Source: Prevotella sp. khp7
GTDB taxonomy: Bacteria; Bacteroidota; Bacteroidia; Bacteroidales; Bacteroidaceae
Assembly: GCF_900109055.1 (NCBI RefSeq)
Contig: NZ_FOIV01000002.1
Location: forward strand, 620,001 to 684,000
Direction of reading: 5' to 3'
Length of the DNA: 64,000 nucleotides
Shown here: positions 8,009-17,348 of the stretch, piece by piece
Numbering within the stretch: position 1 is the stretch's first letter
How the letters are laid out: every line of letters begins with the position of its first letter
Position numbers and translations under genes: made by a program
Notes under the pieces: model-generated
The model's database searches: none
What the model was told of the DNA's origin: nothing
The model's input: the letters and a program-made list of their open reading frames with translations, nothing else

Positions 8009-9718
8009 ATGAAGAAATATCTTTTTGTATTCTTGATTGTTGCAGCGATGGCTATTGGATGTACTGGCGGTCGCGGAAACGGTAATGTGTTGTCGGATGC
8101 TGACAGCATCTACCAATGGGAGAATATACGCAAGTATCTTATGGAAGAGCCGGAACTAGCGCTTAGACTGATTGATACATCTGAAATGCGTGGGGTGGCT
8201 GATGTGAACTACGCCAACTATATGCGGGCACAGATATACTATGGTTCGCCAACGATGGAAGATTTGGATAAAGCTCGCGATTACTGTCTACGGGTGCTTA
8301 ACAACCAGAATCCCGTCGTCGACAGCTTGCAGAGGATAAAGATAATTTCATTGCTAGTGTCAGTTTTCCAGAAGACTCCTGAAAAATATCAGGACGCAGT
8401 GCGCTATGCTATTAAAGGTGCCGAGATGGCTCACAAGGCAAATCGTCTGATGGAAGAGGCGGAATTCTATTTCAATGCGGGGACCATGATGGAACGACTA
8501 CAGCAAGGTAGCGGCATTGCCTATATGAATAGCTCATTAGAGCTTTATCGTAAGGCCGCTCGAAATAGTATAGCCCCTCTACCAATGTTTTCTTCAAACC
8601 TTGGTCAGATGGCACGTATCTATGCTGAGGAAAAAAAATATGCTGATGCTATCTCTTTGCTAGAAGAACGGCTGTTGGTCATCGAGCGCATCGAAAAGGA
8701 ATACTCTACAGCCCCTGCTGGATGGATAGATCAGCAACGGGCGTATACTTATCCTGTTATGGCATATTGTCTGTATATGACAGGAGATAAGGAGAGAGCT
8801 CAACGCATGGCTGCGGCATTTGAGCAGACACAGGCAGGACAACAGCCTGGTAACCAAGACGATATTCTGTTTTATTACGCATCTTCTGGAAATGCCGCTC
8901 GTATTCAGCAGATTTATGACCAGTTGGAGCCTTATTATAGGGAGAAAGGGGATACCATATCCCAGAATTATGTCAGTTTGCTGGCCTTATATGCCCGTGG
9001 ACTCAATGAGATAGGCCGCTACCATGAAGCCTATCAGGTGCTCGACCGTTTTAGTGTGATTAATGATAGTCTGGTACAGCGTGAGCGTCAGCAGGAAACG
9101 TTGAAATATGCACAACAGATGAAAACACAGGAGAAGGAGCTAGAACTGAAGGACAAGGAGGCCAAAGCTCGATTACACCTTATTATAATATTAGCTCTTG
9201 TGGTATTTTTGGTGGCTTGCATAATATTCTTGTGGCGTATCACTTTGGCTCATCGCCGACTACAGGAGAAAAACCGCCAGTTGTTCGATACTGTGCAGCA
9301 GATGATACAACAGGCTGACAAGCGACAGGAAGCACTAGATCGCCTTCCCGAGGCCACCTTGAGCCCATCACAGCAACTCTACAACCGTATCTGTCACCTG
9401 ATGCGTGATCAACAGCCTTATACTGATAGTGAACTGAACCGTGAGACACTGGCCCAGATGCTTGCTACAAACTATAATGTTGTGGCATCTGTTATCCGTG
9501 AGTGTACAGATGGACAGACCATCGGAGATTTCCTCGATGATTGGCGCATCCGTCATGCTGCTCAGTTAGTGGCTACCACTAGTGATACCGTTGGTCTCAT
9601 TATCGAAGAAAGCGGCTTCTCTAGCCGCAGTCATTTCAACACACTCTTCCGTGAGAAGTTCAAAATGACACCATCAGAGTATCGTAAAATAGCACAGGAA
9701 AAGAAAAATGAAGGATAG
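8009..9718 (+). CDS. Membrane-anchored regulator: lipoprotein-type N-terminus, TPR sensor region, one membrane span, AraC DNA-binding domain
   Basis: Start 8009 follows the promoter and gives 569 residues. Residues 1-19 look like a lipoprotein signal (AIGC). About 20-370 are helical repeats with TPR character (for example YANYMRAQIYYG and YADAISLLEERL), followed by a coiled-coil, one transmembrane helix near 380-402 (IIILALVVFLVACIIFLW) and a C-terminal AraC HTH (about 455-560, with GLIIEESGFSSRSHFNTLFREKF). Proteins with periplasmic TPRs, a span and a cytoplasmic HTH are known in Bacteroidetes as one-component sensors. A lipid anchor plus a membrane span in one regulator is odd; the Cys may simply sit in an ordinary signal anchor. 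A likely target is the divergent operon at 7622-7825. Confidence 0.8.
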   Translation: MKKYLFVFLIVAAMAIGCTGGRGNGNVLSDADSIYQWENIRKYLMEEPELALRLIDTSEMRGVADVNYANYMRAQIYYGSPTMEDLDKARDYCLRVLNNQNPVVDSLQRIKIISLLVSVFQKTPEKYQDAVRYAIKGAEMAHKANRLMEEAEFYFNAGTMMERLQQGSGIAYMNSSLELYRKAARNSIAPLPMFSSNLGQMARIYAEEKKYADAISLLEERLLVIERIEKEYSTAPAGWIDQQRAYTYPVMAYCLYMTGDKERAQRMAAAFEQTQAGQQPGNQDDILFYYASSGNAARIQQIYDQLEPYYREKGDTISQNYVSLLALYARGLNEIGRYHEAYQVLDRFSVINDSLVQRERQQETLKYAQQMKTQEKELELKDKEAKARLHLIIILALVVFLVACIIFLWRITLAHRRLQEKNRQLFDTVQQMIQQADKRQEALDRLPEATLSPSQQLYNRICHLMRDQQPYTDSELNRETLAQMLATNYNVVASVIRECTDGQTIGDFLDDWRIRHAAQLVATTSDTVGLIIEESGFSSRSHFNTLFREKFKMTPSEYRKIAQEKKNEG

Positions 9719-9728
9719 TTGCCCTTTA

Positions 9729-10304
9729 TTAGTGGAGCAGTAGCAATCCTGCAAAAGCGGCATAGCATATCATACGGATGGGATTGATTTTTAGATAGCC
9801 TGTTCCGAAAGCAGTAGCTATGAAAAGGACGCAACTGATACAGAACTGCCACGGAGTCTCTGTTGGTGTGGAAAAATTCTCCTTGTTGCAGAGCAATAGG
9901 GTGGCTGCAGCGAGTAATCCTACGACGGCAGGGCGCAGACCTATAAAGATCGATTGCACCAATGGGGTGTTCATATACTTCATGAACATCTTGCTAATCA
10001 GAATCATCAGAATGAGCGAGGGGAGTACCAGTGCGAAAGTCGCTGTGGCACTACCGAGGATGGCCATCAGATGACTATAACCTGCATTATGAATGGCTGT
10101 GTATCCGCAGTAAGTAGCTGAATTGATACCGATAGGACCAGGTGTCATCTGTGAGATAGCTACGATATCGGTAAACTCAGCCGTAGAGAGCCAATGGTGT
10201 GTCTCTACTGTCTCGTGTTGGATAAGTGATAGCATGCCATAGCCTCCACCAAAGCCGAAAAGGCCAATCTCGAAGAATGTGATGAATAGACTGAGAAATA
10301 TCAT
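9729..10304 (-). CDS. Chromate transporter family protein, half-size, second of a pair
   Basis: This 191-residue inner-membrane protein carries the CHR-domain signature GFGGGYGMLSLI near the start and SQMTPGPIGIN, then several hydrophobic spans. Short ChrA-type proteins usually occur as two adjacent genes whose products together equal a full-length transporter; its partner begins 5 bases upstream in transcription order. The family includes chromate/sulfate antiporters, but many members have unknown anion substrates, so chromate resistance should not be assumed. It converges tightly (10 bases) on the TPR/AraC gene. Confidence 0.88.
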   Translation of the reverse strand: MIFLSLFITFFEIGLFGFGGGYGMLSLIQHETVETHHWLSTAEFTDIVAISQMTPGPIGINSATYCGYTAIHNAGYSHLMAILGSATATFALVLPSLILMILISKMFMKYMNTPLVQSIFIGLRPAVVGLLAAATLLLCNKENFSTPTETPWQFCISCVLFIATAFGTGYLKINPIRMICYAAFAGLLLLH

Positions 10305-10309
10305 TTGGC

Positions 10310-10858
10310 TTAACTACTTAACTTTTGATTACTTAACTTCCCGTAGATATAGCCACCGATAGCAGCGATGATTATAATGTAAATAGGTGAAACGCCTAGG
10401 CCCCAAATTGTTAGAGCGCAGGCGATGGGAATCCAGATAGTGTAGCGATTAAGTTGGGCACGCTGACCAAGACGAAACGTTGGTACGGCTATCAATGCCA
10501 CTACCGCAGGACGTATGCCTCGGAAGATGGCAGCCACATAGGGATTATCCTTAAACTGACTGAAGAACATCGCGATGGCAAGGATGATCAGAAAAGAGGG
10601 CAGTGCTGTGCCGATGGTTGTGGCGATGGCACCACGTGTCTTGCGCAACTTATAGCCGATGAAGGTGGCGATATTGATGGCGAAGACACCCGGACAACTC
10701 TGGGCGACGGCTATCAGGTCGAGCATCTCGTCCTTCGACACCCATTTTTTCTTGTTCACCACCTCTTCTTCTATCAAAGGAATCATGGCATATCCACCAC
10801 CGAGGGTGAATATGCCAATCTTAAAGAAGGTCTTAAATGATTCCCAGTAAATGTTCAT
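10310..10858 (-). CDS. Chromate transporter family protein, half-size, first of a pair
   Basis: Start ATG 10858 (MNIYWESFKTFFKIG) overlaps the purL stop in an ATGA junction, so translation is probably coupled to purL. The 182-residue protein has the CHR signature TLGGGYAMIPLIEEEVV and SCPGVFAINIATFIGY, plus multiple membrane spans. It pairs with the following half-size gene to make a complete CHR transporter. Why an anion transporter would be coupled to purine synthesis is not clear; the coupling may only reflect compact packing. Confidence 0.88.
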   Translation of the reverse strand: MNIYWESFKTFFKIGIFTLGGGYAMIPLIEEEVVNKKKWVSKDEMLDLIAVAQSCPGVFAINIATFIGYKLRKTRGAIATTIGTALPSFLIILAIAMFFSQFKDNPYVAAIFRGIRPAVVALIAVPTFRLGQRAQLNRYTIWIPIACALTIWGLGVSPIYIIIIAAIGGYIYGKLSNQKLSS

Positions 10859-13800
10859 CGCTGTTCGATCCATTTACGGGCATTGACGAAGGCTTCAATC
10901 CATGGGGTTACCTCATCCTGACGACGATTGGCAGGATACCAGGCGTTCTGCCATGGGAATACGGCTCGCTCCAAGTGAGGCATCATGCAGAGATGACGAC
11001 CATCGGCAGAGCAGATACCTGCTACGTTATAGTCGGATCCGTTAGGATTAGCAGGATAGCCTGCGTAGTTGTACTTAGCAATCACGTTGTAAGCACTCTC
11101 AGCCTCGGGCAGTGAGAACTTACCCTCTCCGTGAGCAACCCACAAACCGAGTTTGTTGCCACTCAATGAGCCGAACATGACAGAGTTGTTATGAGGAATG
11201 CTCAGTGAGATGAACTCACTTTCAAACTTATGAGAGTCGTTGTGCAGCATCTTAGCGCCCTTAGCGCCAGTCAGACCGAGCTCAACCATCAACTGACAAC
11301 CGTTACAGATACCTAATGAGAGAGTATCCTCGCGGGCATAGAACTTATCAAGTGCCTCCTTGGCCTTAGGATTGAAGAGGAAGGCACCAGCCCAACCCTT
11401 AGCCGAACCAAGTACGTCGGAGTTAGAGAATCCGCCACAGAATACAATCATGTTGATATCCTCGAGTGTCTCGCGACCAGAAATCAGGTCAGTCATCATT
11501 ACGTCCTTCACATCAAAACCGGCCAGATACAAGCAGTAAGCCATCTCGCGCTCACCGTTGGTACCCTTCTCACGAATGATGGCAGCCTTGATGCCAGAAG
11601 CCTGACGACGATCGGCAGAGATACCATACTGAGCGAGCTTACCTGTGAAGTCCTTGTTGAACTGCATCTCGATAGGCTGCTTCTTATAGTTAGCGAAGCG
11701 CTCAGCAGCCTTACCATTGAAGCTCTGCTTGCGGTCGAGCAGGTAAGAAGTCTTATACCATGTATCACGGAGTGCATCGATGTCGAATGTATGCTCTACA
11801 TCACCAGCCTTAACTGCGATGGTGCGGGCATCCTCAACAGGATAACCAATCTTAGCATAGCCAACACCCTGCTCCTCCATGAAGTCCTTGAACTCCTGCT
11901 TGTACTCATCGCTTACCTCGATAACTACACCTGGGTTCTCTGCGAAGAGAGTCTTAACAACATCGCCATCGGCACAGATGTCGTGCAGGTTGATATGCAT
12001 ACCACCCTTCTGGTTAGCGAAACACATCTCAAGCAGAGTAGTAATCAAACCACCAGCAGAGATATCGTGACCAGCCATAATCCAACCACGGTTAATCATC
12101 TCCTGAACAGCCATAAATGCATCGGCAAAGTACTCTGCGTTCTTAACAGTAGGAACATCGTTGCCTACCTTACCCAGACTCTGAGCGAAGGCAGAACCAC
12201 CAAGGCGCTGCTCGTCGAACGAGAAGTCAATATGATAGAGTGATGCATTCTTATCGTTAACCAATACGGGGCTTACCACCTTCTTAATGTCAGAGACCTC
12301 ACCACCAGCAGATACAATTACTGTTCCTGGAGAGATGATCTTCTCGCCGTTAGGATACTGTTGAGAGAGCGACAGTGAGTCCTTTCCTGTTGGCACGTTG
12401 ATGTGCAGGTCGCAGCAGAAATCGCTCAGAGCCTTTACACCAGCATACAGACGGGCATCTTCACCCTCTTGAGAGCGGCAAGGCCACATCCAGTTAGCTG
12501 AGAGTGAGAGTGAATCCATACCCTCAGCGAGTGGGGCCCATACGATGTTTGTGAGAGCCTCTGCTACAGAGAGTACTGAACCAGCAGCAGGATCAGCCAG
12601 ACCAGCCTGAGGTGCATGACCAAGCGCTGTGGCGATACCCTTAACACCACGATAGTCGAGGGCTACAACACCACAGTCGCTCAGAGGCAACTGAATCTCA
12701 CCCTGACACTGCTGACGTGCAATCTTACCTGTCACACTTCGGTCAACCTTATTCGTCAGCCAGTCTTTACAAGCCACAGCCTCCAGCTGGAGCACACGGT
12801 CGAGGTACTCGTTAATCTTATCCTGACTGTAGGTAACGTCAGCATAGTGACGCTCTACAGTATTATCCTTCATAATAGTCTTTGGTGAGTGACCAAACAT
12901 CTGTGCCACATCCAAATCGAATGGTTTTACACCATCACCCTGCTTGAAAGAGAAGTGAGCATCGCCAGTAGTCTCACCAACTACATACAGTGGAGCACGC
13001 TCGCGCTCAGCAATCTTACGTACGTGTTCGATATGCTTCTCGTCGATGAGCAAGCCCATACGCTCCTGACTCTCGTTAGCAATAATTTCCTTAGAGCTCA
13101 GAGTCTTATCGCCGATAGGCAACTTGGTCATATCAATCTCACCACCGCACTCCTCAACAAGCTCAGAGAGACAGTTGAGGTGACCGGCTGAACCATGGTC
13201 GTGAATTGAAACAACGGGGTTCACATCCTCCTCACAGAGGGCACGAACCAGGTTGTAGGCACGCTTCTGCATCTCAGGGTTAGCACGCTGAACAGCATTC
13301 AACTCGATACCGTTGCTATAGCGACCTGTATCAACTGATGATACAGAGCCACCACCAAGACCGATACGGTAGTTATCACCACCTACTACTACCACCTTGT
13401 TACCCTTCTGAGGCTCTTTCTTCAGGCAGTCACGCTTAGTACCATAACCAACACCACCAGCCAGCATGATAACCTTATCGTAAGCATACTTGGTATCGTT
13501 TGGCTCCTGGTGTTCGAAGGTAAGTACAGAACCACAAATCAGTGGCTGACCGAACTTATTTCCGAAGTCAGATGCACCATTCGAAGCCTTGATTAGAATC
13601 TGCTCTGGTGTCTGATACAGCCACTGGCGAACAGGCAGAATGCTCTCCCAATCGCGAGTGAGCTTATCATCATCAGTCAAACGAGGATAAGCAGTCATAT
13701 AAACAGCTGTACCAGCGATAGGCCATGAACCTACACCACCACCCATACGGTCACGGATTTCACCACCAGTACCTGTAGCAGCTCCATTGAAAGGCTCTAC

Positions 13801-14562
13801 GGTTGTGGGGAAGTTGTGTGTCTCAGCCTTCAGCGAGATAACACTCTCGATATCTTTTACCTGGAAATAGTCGCTTGTGCTCTGATCCTTTGGAGCAAAC
13901 TGCTCAACCACAGGACCCTGCGCAAAAGCTACATTATCCTTATAGGCCGAAAGAATCTTGTTAGGATTCTCCTGTGTAGTCTTCTTAATCATTGCAAAGA
14001 GGCTTGACTCCATCTCCTTGCCGTCGATAATGAATGTACCACCAAAAATCTTATGACGACAGTGCTCAGAGTTGATTTGTGCAAAACCGAAGATCTCTGA
14101 ATCGGTAAGAGGGCGACCGTTCTTTTTCTCTAGTCCATGCAGATACTCAATCTCCTCAGGGCTCAGAGCCAGACCTTCTTGCTCGTTATATTCCTCCAGA
14201 TTATCCACATACTTAATTGGCTCTGGCTTAATGTTAATGGTAAAAATGTCCTGATTCAGGCCATTATACATACGCTGCAACATCTCGTCGTGCTCGGCAT
14301 CCTTTGAGTCTACGGCAAAATATTCCTCTATACGAGAAATGCCGCTGAGGCCCATATTCTGTGTAATCTCAACGGCATTTGTCGACCATGGTGTCACCAT
14401 TTCGCGGCGTGGACCAACATAGTAGCCCTCCAGTTGCTCGGCATCTAACAGCGTAGCATCGCCATAGAGCCAGTTTAATTCCTTGATTTCCTGTTCACTC
14501 AGTGCGTGATCAACCTCAGTGGCTATCACCGTTTTCTGTGGGGTCTGAAAGAAGCGTATCAT
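10855..14562 (-). CDS. purL: Phosphoribosylformylglycinamidine synthase, single-chain form
   Basis: PurL converts FGAR, glutamine and ATP to FGAM, the fourth step of purine synthesis, in the cytoplasm. The 1235-residue size marks the long form in which the synthetase and the glutaminase (PurQ-like) domain are fused, so no purS or purQ is needed. Visible signatures are SEHCRHKIF and AETHNFPTTVEPFNGAATG in the first synthetase half, GGDNYRIGLGGG, HDISAGG in the second half, and the C-terminal glutaminase with nucleophile Cys in GICNGCQLM and the late SLPEAE/NGSDYNVAGI region. It has a well-formed promoter (14596-14626) and overlaps the next gene by 4 bases. Confidence 0.97.
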   Translation of the reverse strand: MIRFFQTPQKTVIATEVDHALSEQEIKELNWLYGDATLLDAEQLEGYYVGPRREMVTPWSTNAVEITQNMGLSGISRIEEYFAVDSKDAEHDEMLQRMYNGLNQDIFTINIKPEPIKYVDNLEEYNEQEGLALSPEEIEYLHGLEKKNGRPLTDSEIFGFAQINSEHCRHKIFGGTFIIDGKEMESSLFAMIKKTTQENPNKILSAYKDNVAFAQGPVVEQFAPKDQSTSDYFQVKDIESVISLKAETHNFPTTVEPFNGAATGTGGEIRDRMGGGVGSWPIAGTAVYMTAYPRLTDDDKLTRDWESILPVRQWLYQTPEQILIKASNGASDFGNKFGQPLICGSVLTFEHQEPNDTKYAYDKVIMLAGGVGYGTKRDCLKKEPQKGNKVVVVGGDNYRIGLGGGSVSSVDTGRYSNGIELNAVQRANPEMQKRAYNLVRALCEEDVNPVVSIHDHGSAGHLNCLSELVEECGGEIDMTKLPIGDKTLSSKEIIANESQERMGLLIDEKHIEHVRKIAERERAPLYVVGETTGDAHFSFKQGDGVKPFDLDVAQMFGHSPKTIMKDNTVERHYADVTYSQDKINEYLDRVLQLEAVACKDWLTNKVDRSVTGKIARQQCQGEIQLPLSDCGVVALDYRGVKGIATALGHAPQAGLADPAAGSVLSVAEALTNIVWAPLAEGMDSLSLSANWMWPCRSQEGEDARLYAGVKALSDFCCDLHINVPTGKDSLSLSQQYPNGEKIISPGTVIVSAGGEVSDIKKVVSPVLVNDKNASLYHIDFSFDEQRLGGSAFAQSLGKVGNDVPTVKNAEYFADAFMAVQEMINRGWIMAGHDISAGGLITTLLEMCFANQKGGMHINLHDICADGDVVKTLFAENPGVVIEVSDEYKQEFKDFMEEQGVGYAKIGYPVEDARTIAVKAGDVEHTFDIDALRDTWYKTSYLLDRKQSFNGKAAERFANYKKQPIEMQFNKDFTGKLAQYGISADRRQASGIKAAIIREKGTNGEREMAYCLYLAGFDVKDVMMTDLISGRETLEDINMIVFCGGFSNSDVLGSAKGWAGAFLFNPKAKEALDKFYAREDTLSLGICNGCQLMVELGLTGAKGAKMLHNDSHKFESEFISLSIPHNNSVMFGSLSGNKLGLWVAHGEGKFSLPEAESAYNVIAKYNYAGYPANPNGSDYNVAGICSADGRHLCMMPHLERAVFPWQNAWYPANRRQDEVTPWIEAFVNARKWIEQR

Positions 14563-14595
14563 ACCTTATATATTATTAAGTTTTATTTTGGGTGG

Positions 14596-14626
14596 CAAAA
14601 TTACTAAAAAAACGGCAAAAGACCAA
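14596..14626 (-). promoter_or_regulatory. Promoter of purL
   Basis: The minus strand carries TAATTTTG (14603-14596) and, 20 bases upstream, TTG (14626-14624). The start codon at 14562 leaves a leader of about 27 bases. No purine riboswitch-like structure is visible in this short leader. Confidence 0.7.
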
Positions 14627-14640
14627 ATATATTTGAGATA

Positions 14641-14674
14641 AAAAAATCCCAGCACATTTTGCAATGCGCTGGGA
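14641..14674 (-). terminator. Intrinsic terminator after the M1 aminopeptidase
   Basis: On the minus strand a hairpin with a 7-base outer stem (TCCCAGC paired with GCTGGGA) and a 4-base inner stem around a TTGC-type loop is followed by seven U residues. It lies 32 bases beyond the aminopeptidase stop and just upstream of the purL promoter. Confidence 0.88.
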
Positions 14675-14705
14675 ATGTGATTACTCTCTTTAGATAGAGG
14701 GAAAT

Positions 14706-17225
14706 TTATTTAGCTTTCTTATTAACTGAGGTGACACTTGGCTTTGCTTGTTCTACGTAAGGAATCTGCTTCATCAGAATCCATGAGGCCTCGCGAGCTT
14801 TGTTCTTCAGGTTCTCGGAACAAGCCTTATCGGTCTGAAGGAATTTCTCAACCTCTTGAGCAGCCTCAGAACTTTTATGGGTGCTTAATAAGGCTTTTGT
14901 CCAGTTGCTTGGGAAGAAAATCCCGCTGGTCTGTTGCAGGTAAGGCAACGACTGAAGGGCTGGCATGATGTAACTGTTGCTTTGTGGCTCGTAAACGTCA
15001 GAATTGAGCAAAGCAAGTGTCTGGAGTGCCCATGGCTCATGCTGACGGCCTTCGGGGGCTAATAAACTATTGAATACTTGGATACGGGCATCGGCATCGG
15101 GATTGCAAGCACGGCTTACATAGTCGAACTCGTCGCGCAGCTCCTGTGTTGTCAAACGCGCACGTTCTGTACTAAGGATCTCTTCACGTTGGCTTGGACG
15201 TACAATGGCAAGACGATAAGCCATATCCATGTAGTCATGTTCACTGAAAGCTGGATCGTTATGAGCGTCGAACATCTTCTTAATCTTGTCAAGAACTTCG
15301 GGAGAGACGGCGTTAGCTGATAGCTTGTGGAGAATATATTGACGGCATTCTTGCGTTTTGTTCTCGCCCAGCAAGTCCATCATACAGAGCTCAAGGGTTT
15401 TGCGAGAAGACATAGGCATGTCAGTAGAGATCTTGAACATCTGGTCTACGCCTGTTGACATGATGAGTGGATTCTTTTCTTTCATCATGAAACGGTATAG
15501 TTCACCGAAATGAGAAGGAGGGATTTTTCCTAACAGATAATTCTCATGAATGGTCTGGAGCAAACAGAAACGGTGTAGGTCACTACGGGTCGTAATCAGA
15601 CGCATGGGGAGTTTTTTGGCATAATGGTCGTCAAGGGTAAAGATTCCATAGCCCATACCGCTGTAATTCGGAATGATATAATCTGGCGTGAGAGGAATGT
15701 TGAATGACTTTTGCGATTCATTCATTTCAACAGTTATGGTTCGACTACCGCCCAACTCGTTAATCAGTTTAATATCAAATTTCTGAGGCCAACAGAGGCC
15801 ACGACCATAAGGGTCGGTCTGAGTAACGATGAGTTTTCCATCACGGTAAGTGGTGTGAATGTTTGGCAATCCTTTTTGTTTTACCCATACATCACTGAAT
15901 TGACGTACGCCGACTTTGGGGGCTACTTGGCTAAGTGCGTCAATGAGATCATCCCAAGAGGCGTTACTATAGGCATGTTCCGCCAGATAGTTCTGTAGTC
16001 CTTTTTGCATGGTTGGGGCGTCCATCATGTTCTCAAGCATGCGCATCATAACAGGTGCCTTATCGTAGATGATGTTGTCGTAGAGCAAGCTGGCGCAGTT
16101 AAGATTGCCAAGTTCTTGGGCAATTGGGTGAGTGCCTTCTGTGCGGTCGATGGCAATGGCGCGGGCTTGATAGGTTTTGATAAAGTTTAGCTCGTGGTCA
16201 ACTTTATTATATTGTCGGCGTGTGATTTTAGACGCCATGAAATTGGCAAAGACCTCTTTGGCCCATACATCCTCAAACCATTTCAACGAGACTAGGTCGC
16301 CAAACCAGAGGTGGGCTGTCTCGTGTGCGATGAGTTCTGTACGACTAAGCAACTCTTCCTGAGTGGCATTCTTATCAAGGAAAATACGTCGGTCACTGAG
16401 TTGGATGGCACCTGGATGTTCCATTCCGCCAAACTGATAGCCTGGAAGAATAACGACTCCGTATTCGGTTGCAAAGGGATTTGCGATGCCAGTATAACCC
16501 TCCATCCATTTTAATGCTGCGGCAGCCTCGTCGAACACTTGGTCAAGTTGCTTGACTTTTTCAGGGTCGGTTTCGCGGAATAAGGCACGCATAGGACGTC
16601 CGTCGCGGGTAGCAATTTTCTCTTGGTAGTTGCCTGCAACAAAAGAGTAGAGGTAGGTTGGGAGAGGACAGCATGGATCGCTGGTCATTGTCTTCCAACC
16701 AGTTGGTGCTTTGATGTCGGTCAGGAATCTGGCTCGAAGGTCGGGTTGGTCAAAGCATGGGAAGCATGACCGTGCCATGTCGGGTACAAAAAGCGTATAC
16801 ATATAGTCTTGATGGCGATTGAGAGCCTTGTCAAGGCTGGTAAAATTCAACTCGATACGATTTGTACCTTCTACAAGCAGTTTATTGGGAATAATGATGT
16901 GTTCATTCTGATAAGAAGCCACAATAGACTTGCGTTTCTCTTTTTTGCCTTTTTTGGTAATGACATAACATGTTCCATTAAACCCGCCTTGGAAGTCAAG
17001 TATGACATCGGCCTTCTGCTTGAGGTCGAAAGTGATGACATTCTTGCCCGTAACTTTGTCCTGAGAATTTGCGGGGATGTTGAAGGTTAGGTCGTAAATG
17101 ACATTACTGATGTTTGCTTTACGCTGGTTGGCTAGGTCTTTGGTGACGCCTTTGGTAAGTTGTGCAGAGCCGCCAAATGCGGTCATGCAGAATACTGTGA
17201 GGAGTAGTGTTTTGATATTTTTCAT
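14706..17225 (-). CDS. M1 family zinc aminopeptidase, exported
   Basis: The enzyme removes N-terminal amino acids from peptides. A signal peptide (1-21, ending GGSA) places it in the periplasm or outside. The zinc site is complete: HETAH at 301-305 with the third ligand Glu324 eighteen residues further (WAKE). The substrate N-terminus-binding GxMEN motif is present as GGMEHPGA (266-273), with His in place of the usual Asn, a change seen in some Bacteroidetes members. A C-terminal helical region of about 350 residues follows, as in the family. At 839 residues its length is normal. It has its own promoter and terminator. Likely role: peptide use. Confidence 0.93.
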   Translation of the reverse strand: MKNIKTLLLTVFCMTAFGGSAQLTKGVTKDLANQRKANISNVIYDLTFNIPANSQDKVTGKNVITFDLKQKADVILDFQGGFNGTCYVITKKGKKEKRKSIVASYQNEHIIIPNKLLVEGTNRIELNFTSLDKALNRHQDYMYTLFVPDMARSCFPCFDQPDLRARFLTDIKAPTGWKTMTSDPCCPLPTYLYSFVAGNYQEKIATRDGRPMRALFRETDPEKVKQLDQVFDEAAAALKWMEGYTGIANPFATEYGVVILPGYQFGGMEHPGAIQLSDRRIFLDKNATQEELLSRTELIAHETAHLWFGDLVSLKWFEDVWAKEVFANFMASKITRRQYNKVDHELNFIKTYQARAIAIDRTEGTHPIAQELGNLNCASLLYDNIIYDKAPVMMRMLENMMDAPTMQKGLQNYLAEHAYSNASWDDLIDALSQVAPKVGVRQFSDVWVKQKGLPNIHTTYRDGKLIVTQTDPYGRGLCWPQKFDIKLINELGGSRTITVEMNESQKSFNIPLTPDYIIPNYSGMGYGIFTLDDHYAKKLPMRLITTRSDLHRFCLLQTIHENYLLGKIPPSHFGELYRFMMKEKNPLIMSTGVDQMFKISTDMPMSSRKTLELCMMDLLGENKTQECRQYILHKLSANAVSPEVLDKIKKMFDAHNDPAFSEHDYMDMAYRLAIVRPSQREEILSTERARLTTQELRDEFDYVSRACNPDADARIQVFNSLLAPEGRQHEPWALQTLALLNSDVYEPQSNSYIMPALQSLPYLQQTSGIFFPSNWTKALLSTHKSSEAAQEVEKFLQTDKACSENLKNKAREASWILMKQIPYVEQAKPSVTSVNKKAK

Positions 17226-17246
17226 CTGTTATTTGGTTTTTGTCTG

Positions 17247-17276
17247 CAAATTTAATTAAAATAAATCTAATTACAA
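17247..17276 (-). promoter_or_regulatory. Promoter of the M1 aminopeptidase
   Basis: The minus strand reads TAAATTTG (17254-17247) with TTG (17276-17274) exactly 19 bases upstream, a textbook Bacteroidetes spacing. The leader to ATG 17225 is about 15 bases. Confidence 0.75.
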
Positions 17277-17287
17277 GCATTAATCCA

Positions 17288-17316
17288 TTGTTTTTTCAGC
17301 TAGTTCACTAATTTTG
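17288..17316 (+). promoter_or_regulatory. Promoter of the OmpA-type lipoprotein
   Basis: TTG (17288-17290) and TAATTTTG (17309-17316) are separated by 18 bases. Transcription would start near 17322, about 27 bases before ATG 17349. It lies back to back with the aminopeptidase promoter. Confidence 0.65.
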
Positions 17317-17348
17317 CACCGAATAAGTTTTTTTTAATGGTTATAAGT

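Noticed and set aside
9729..10858. Chromate resistance genes
   Set aside because: Half-size CHR proteins are widespread with unknown anion substrates; naming chromate as the function is not supported by the sequence.
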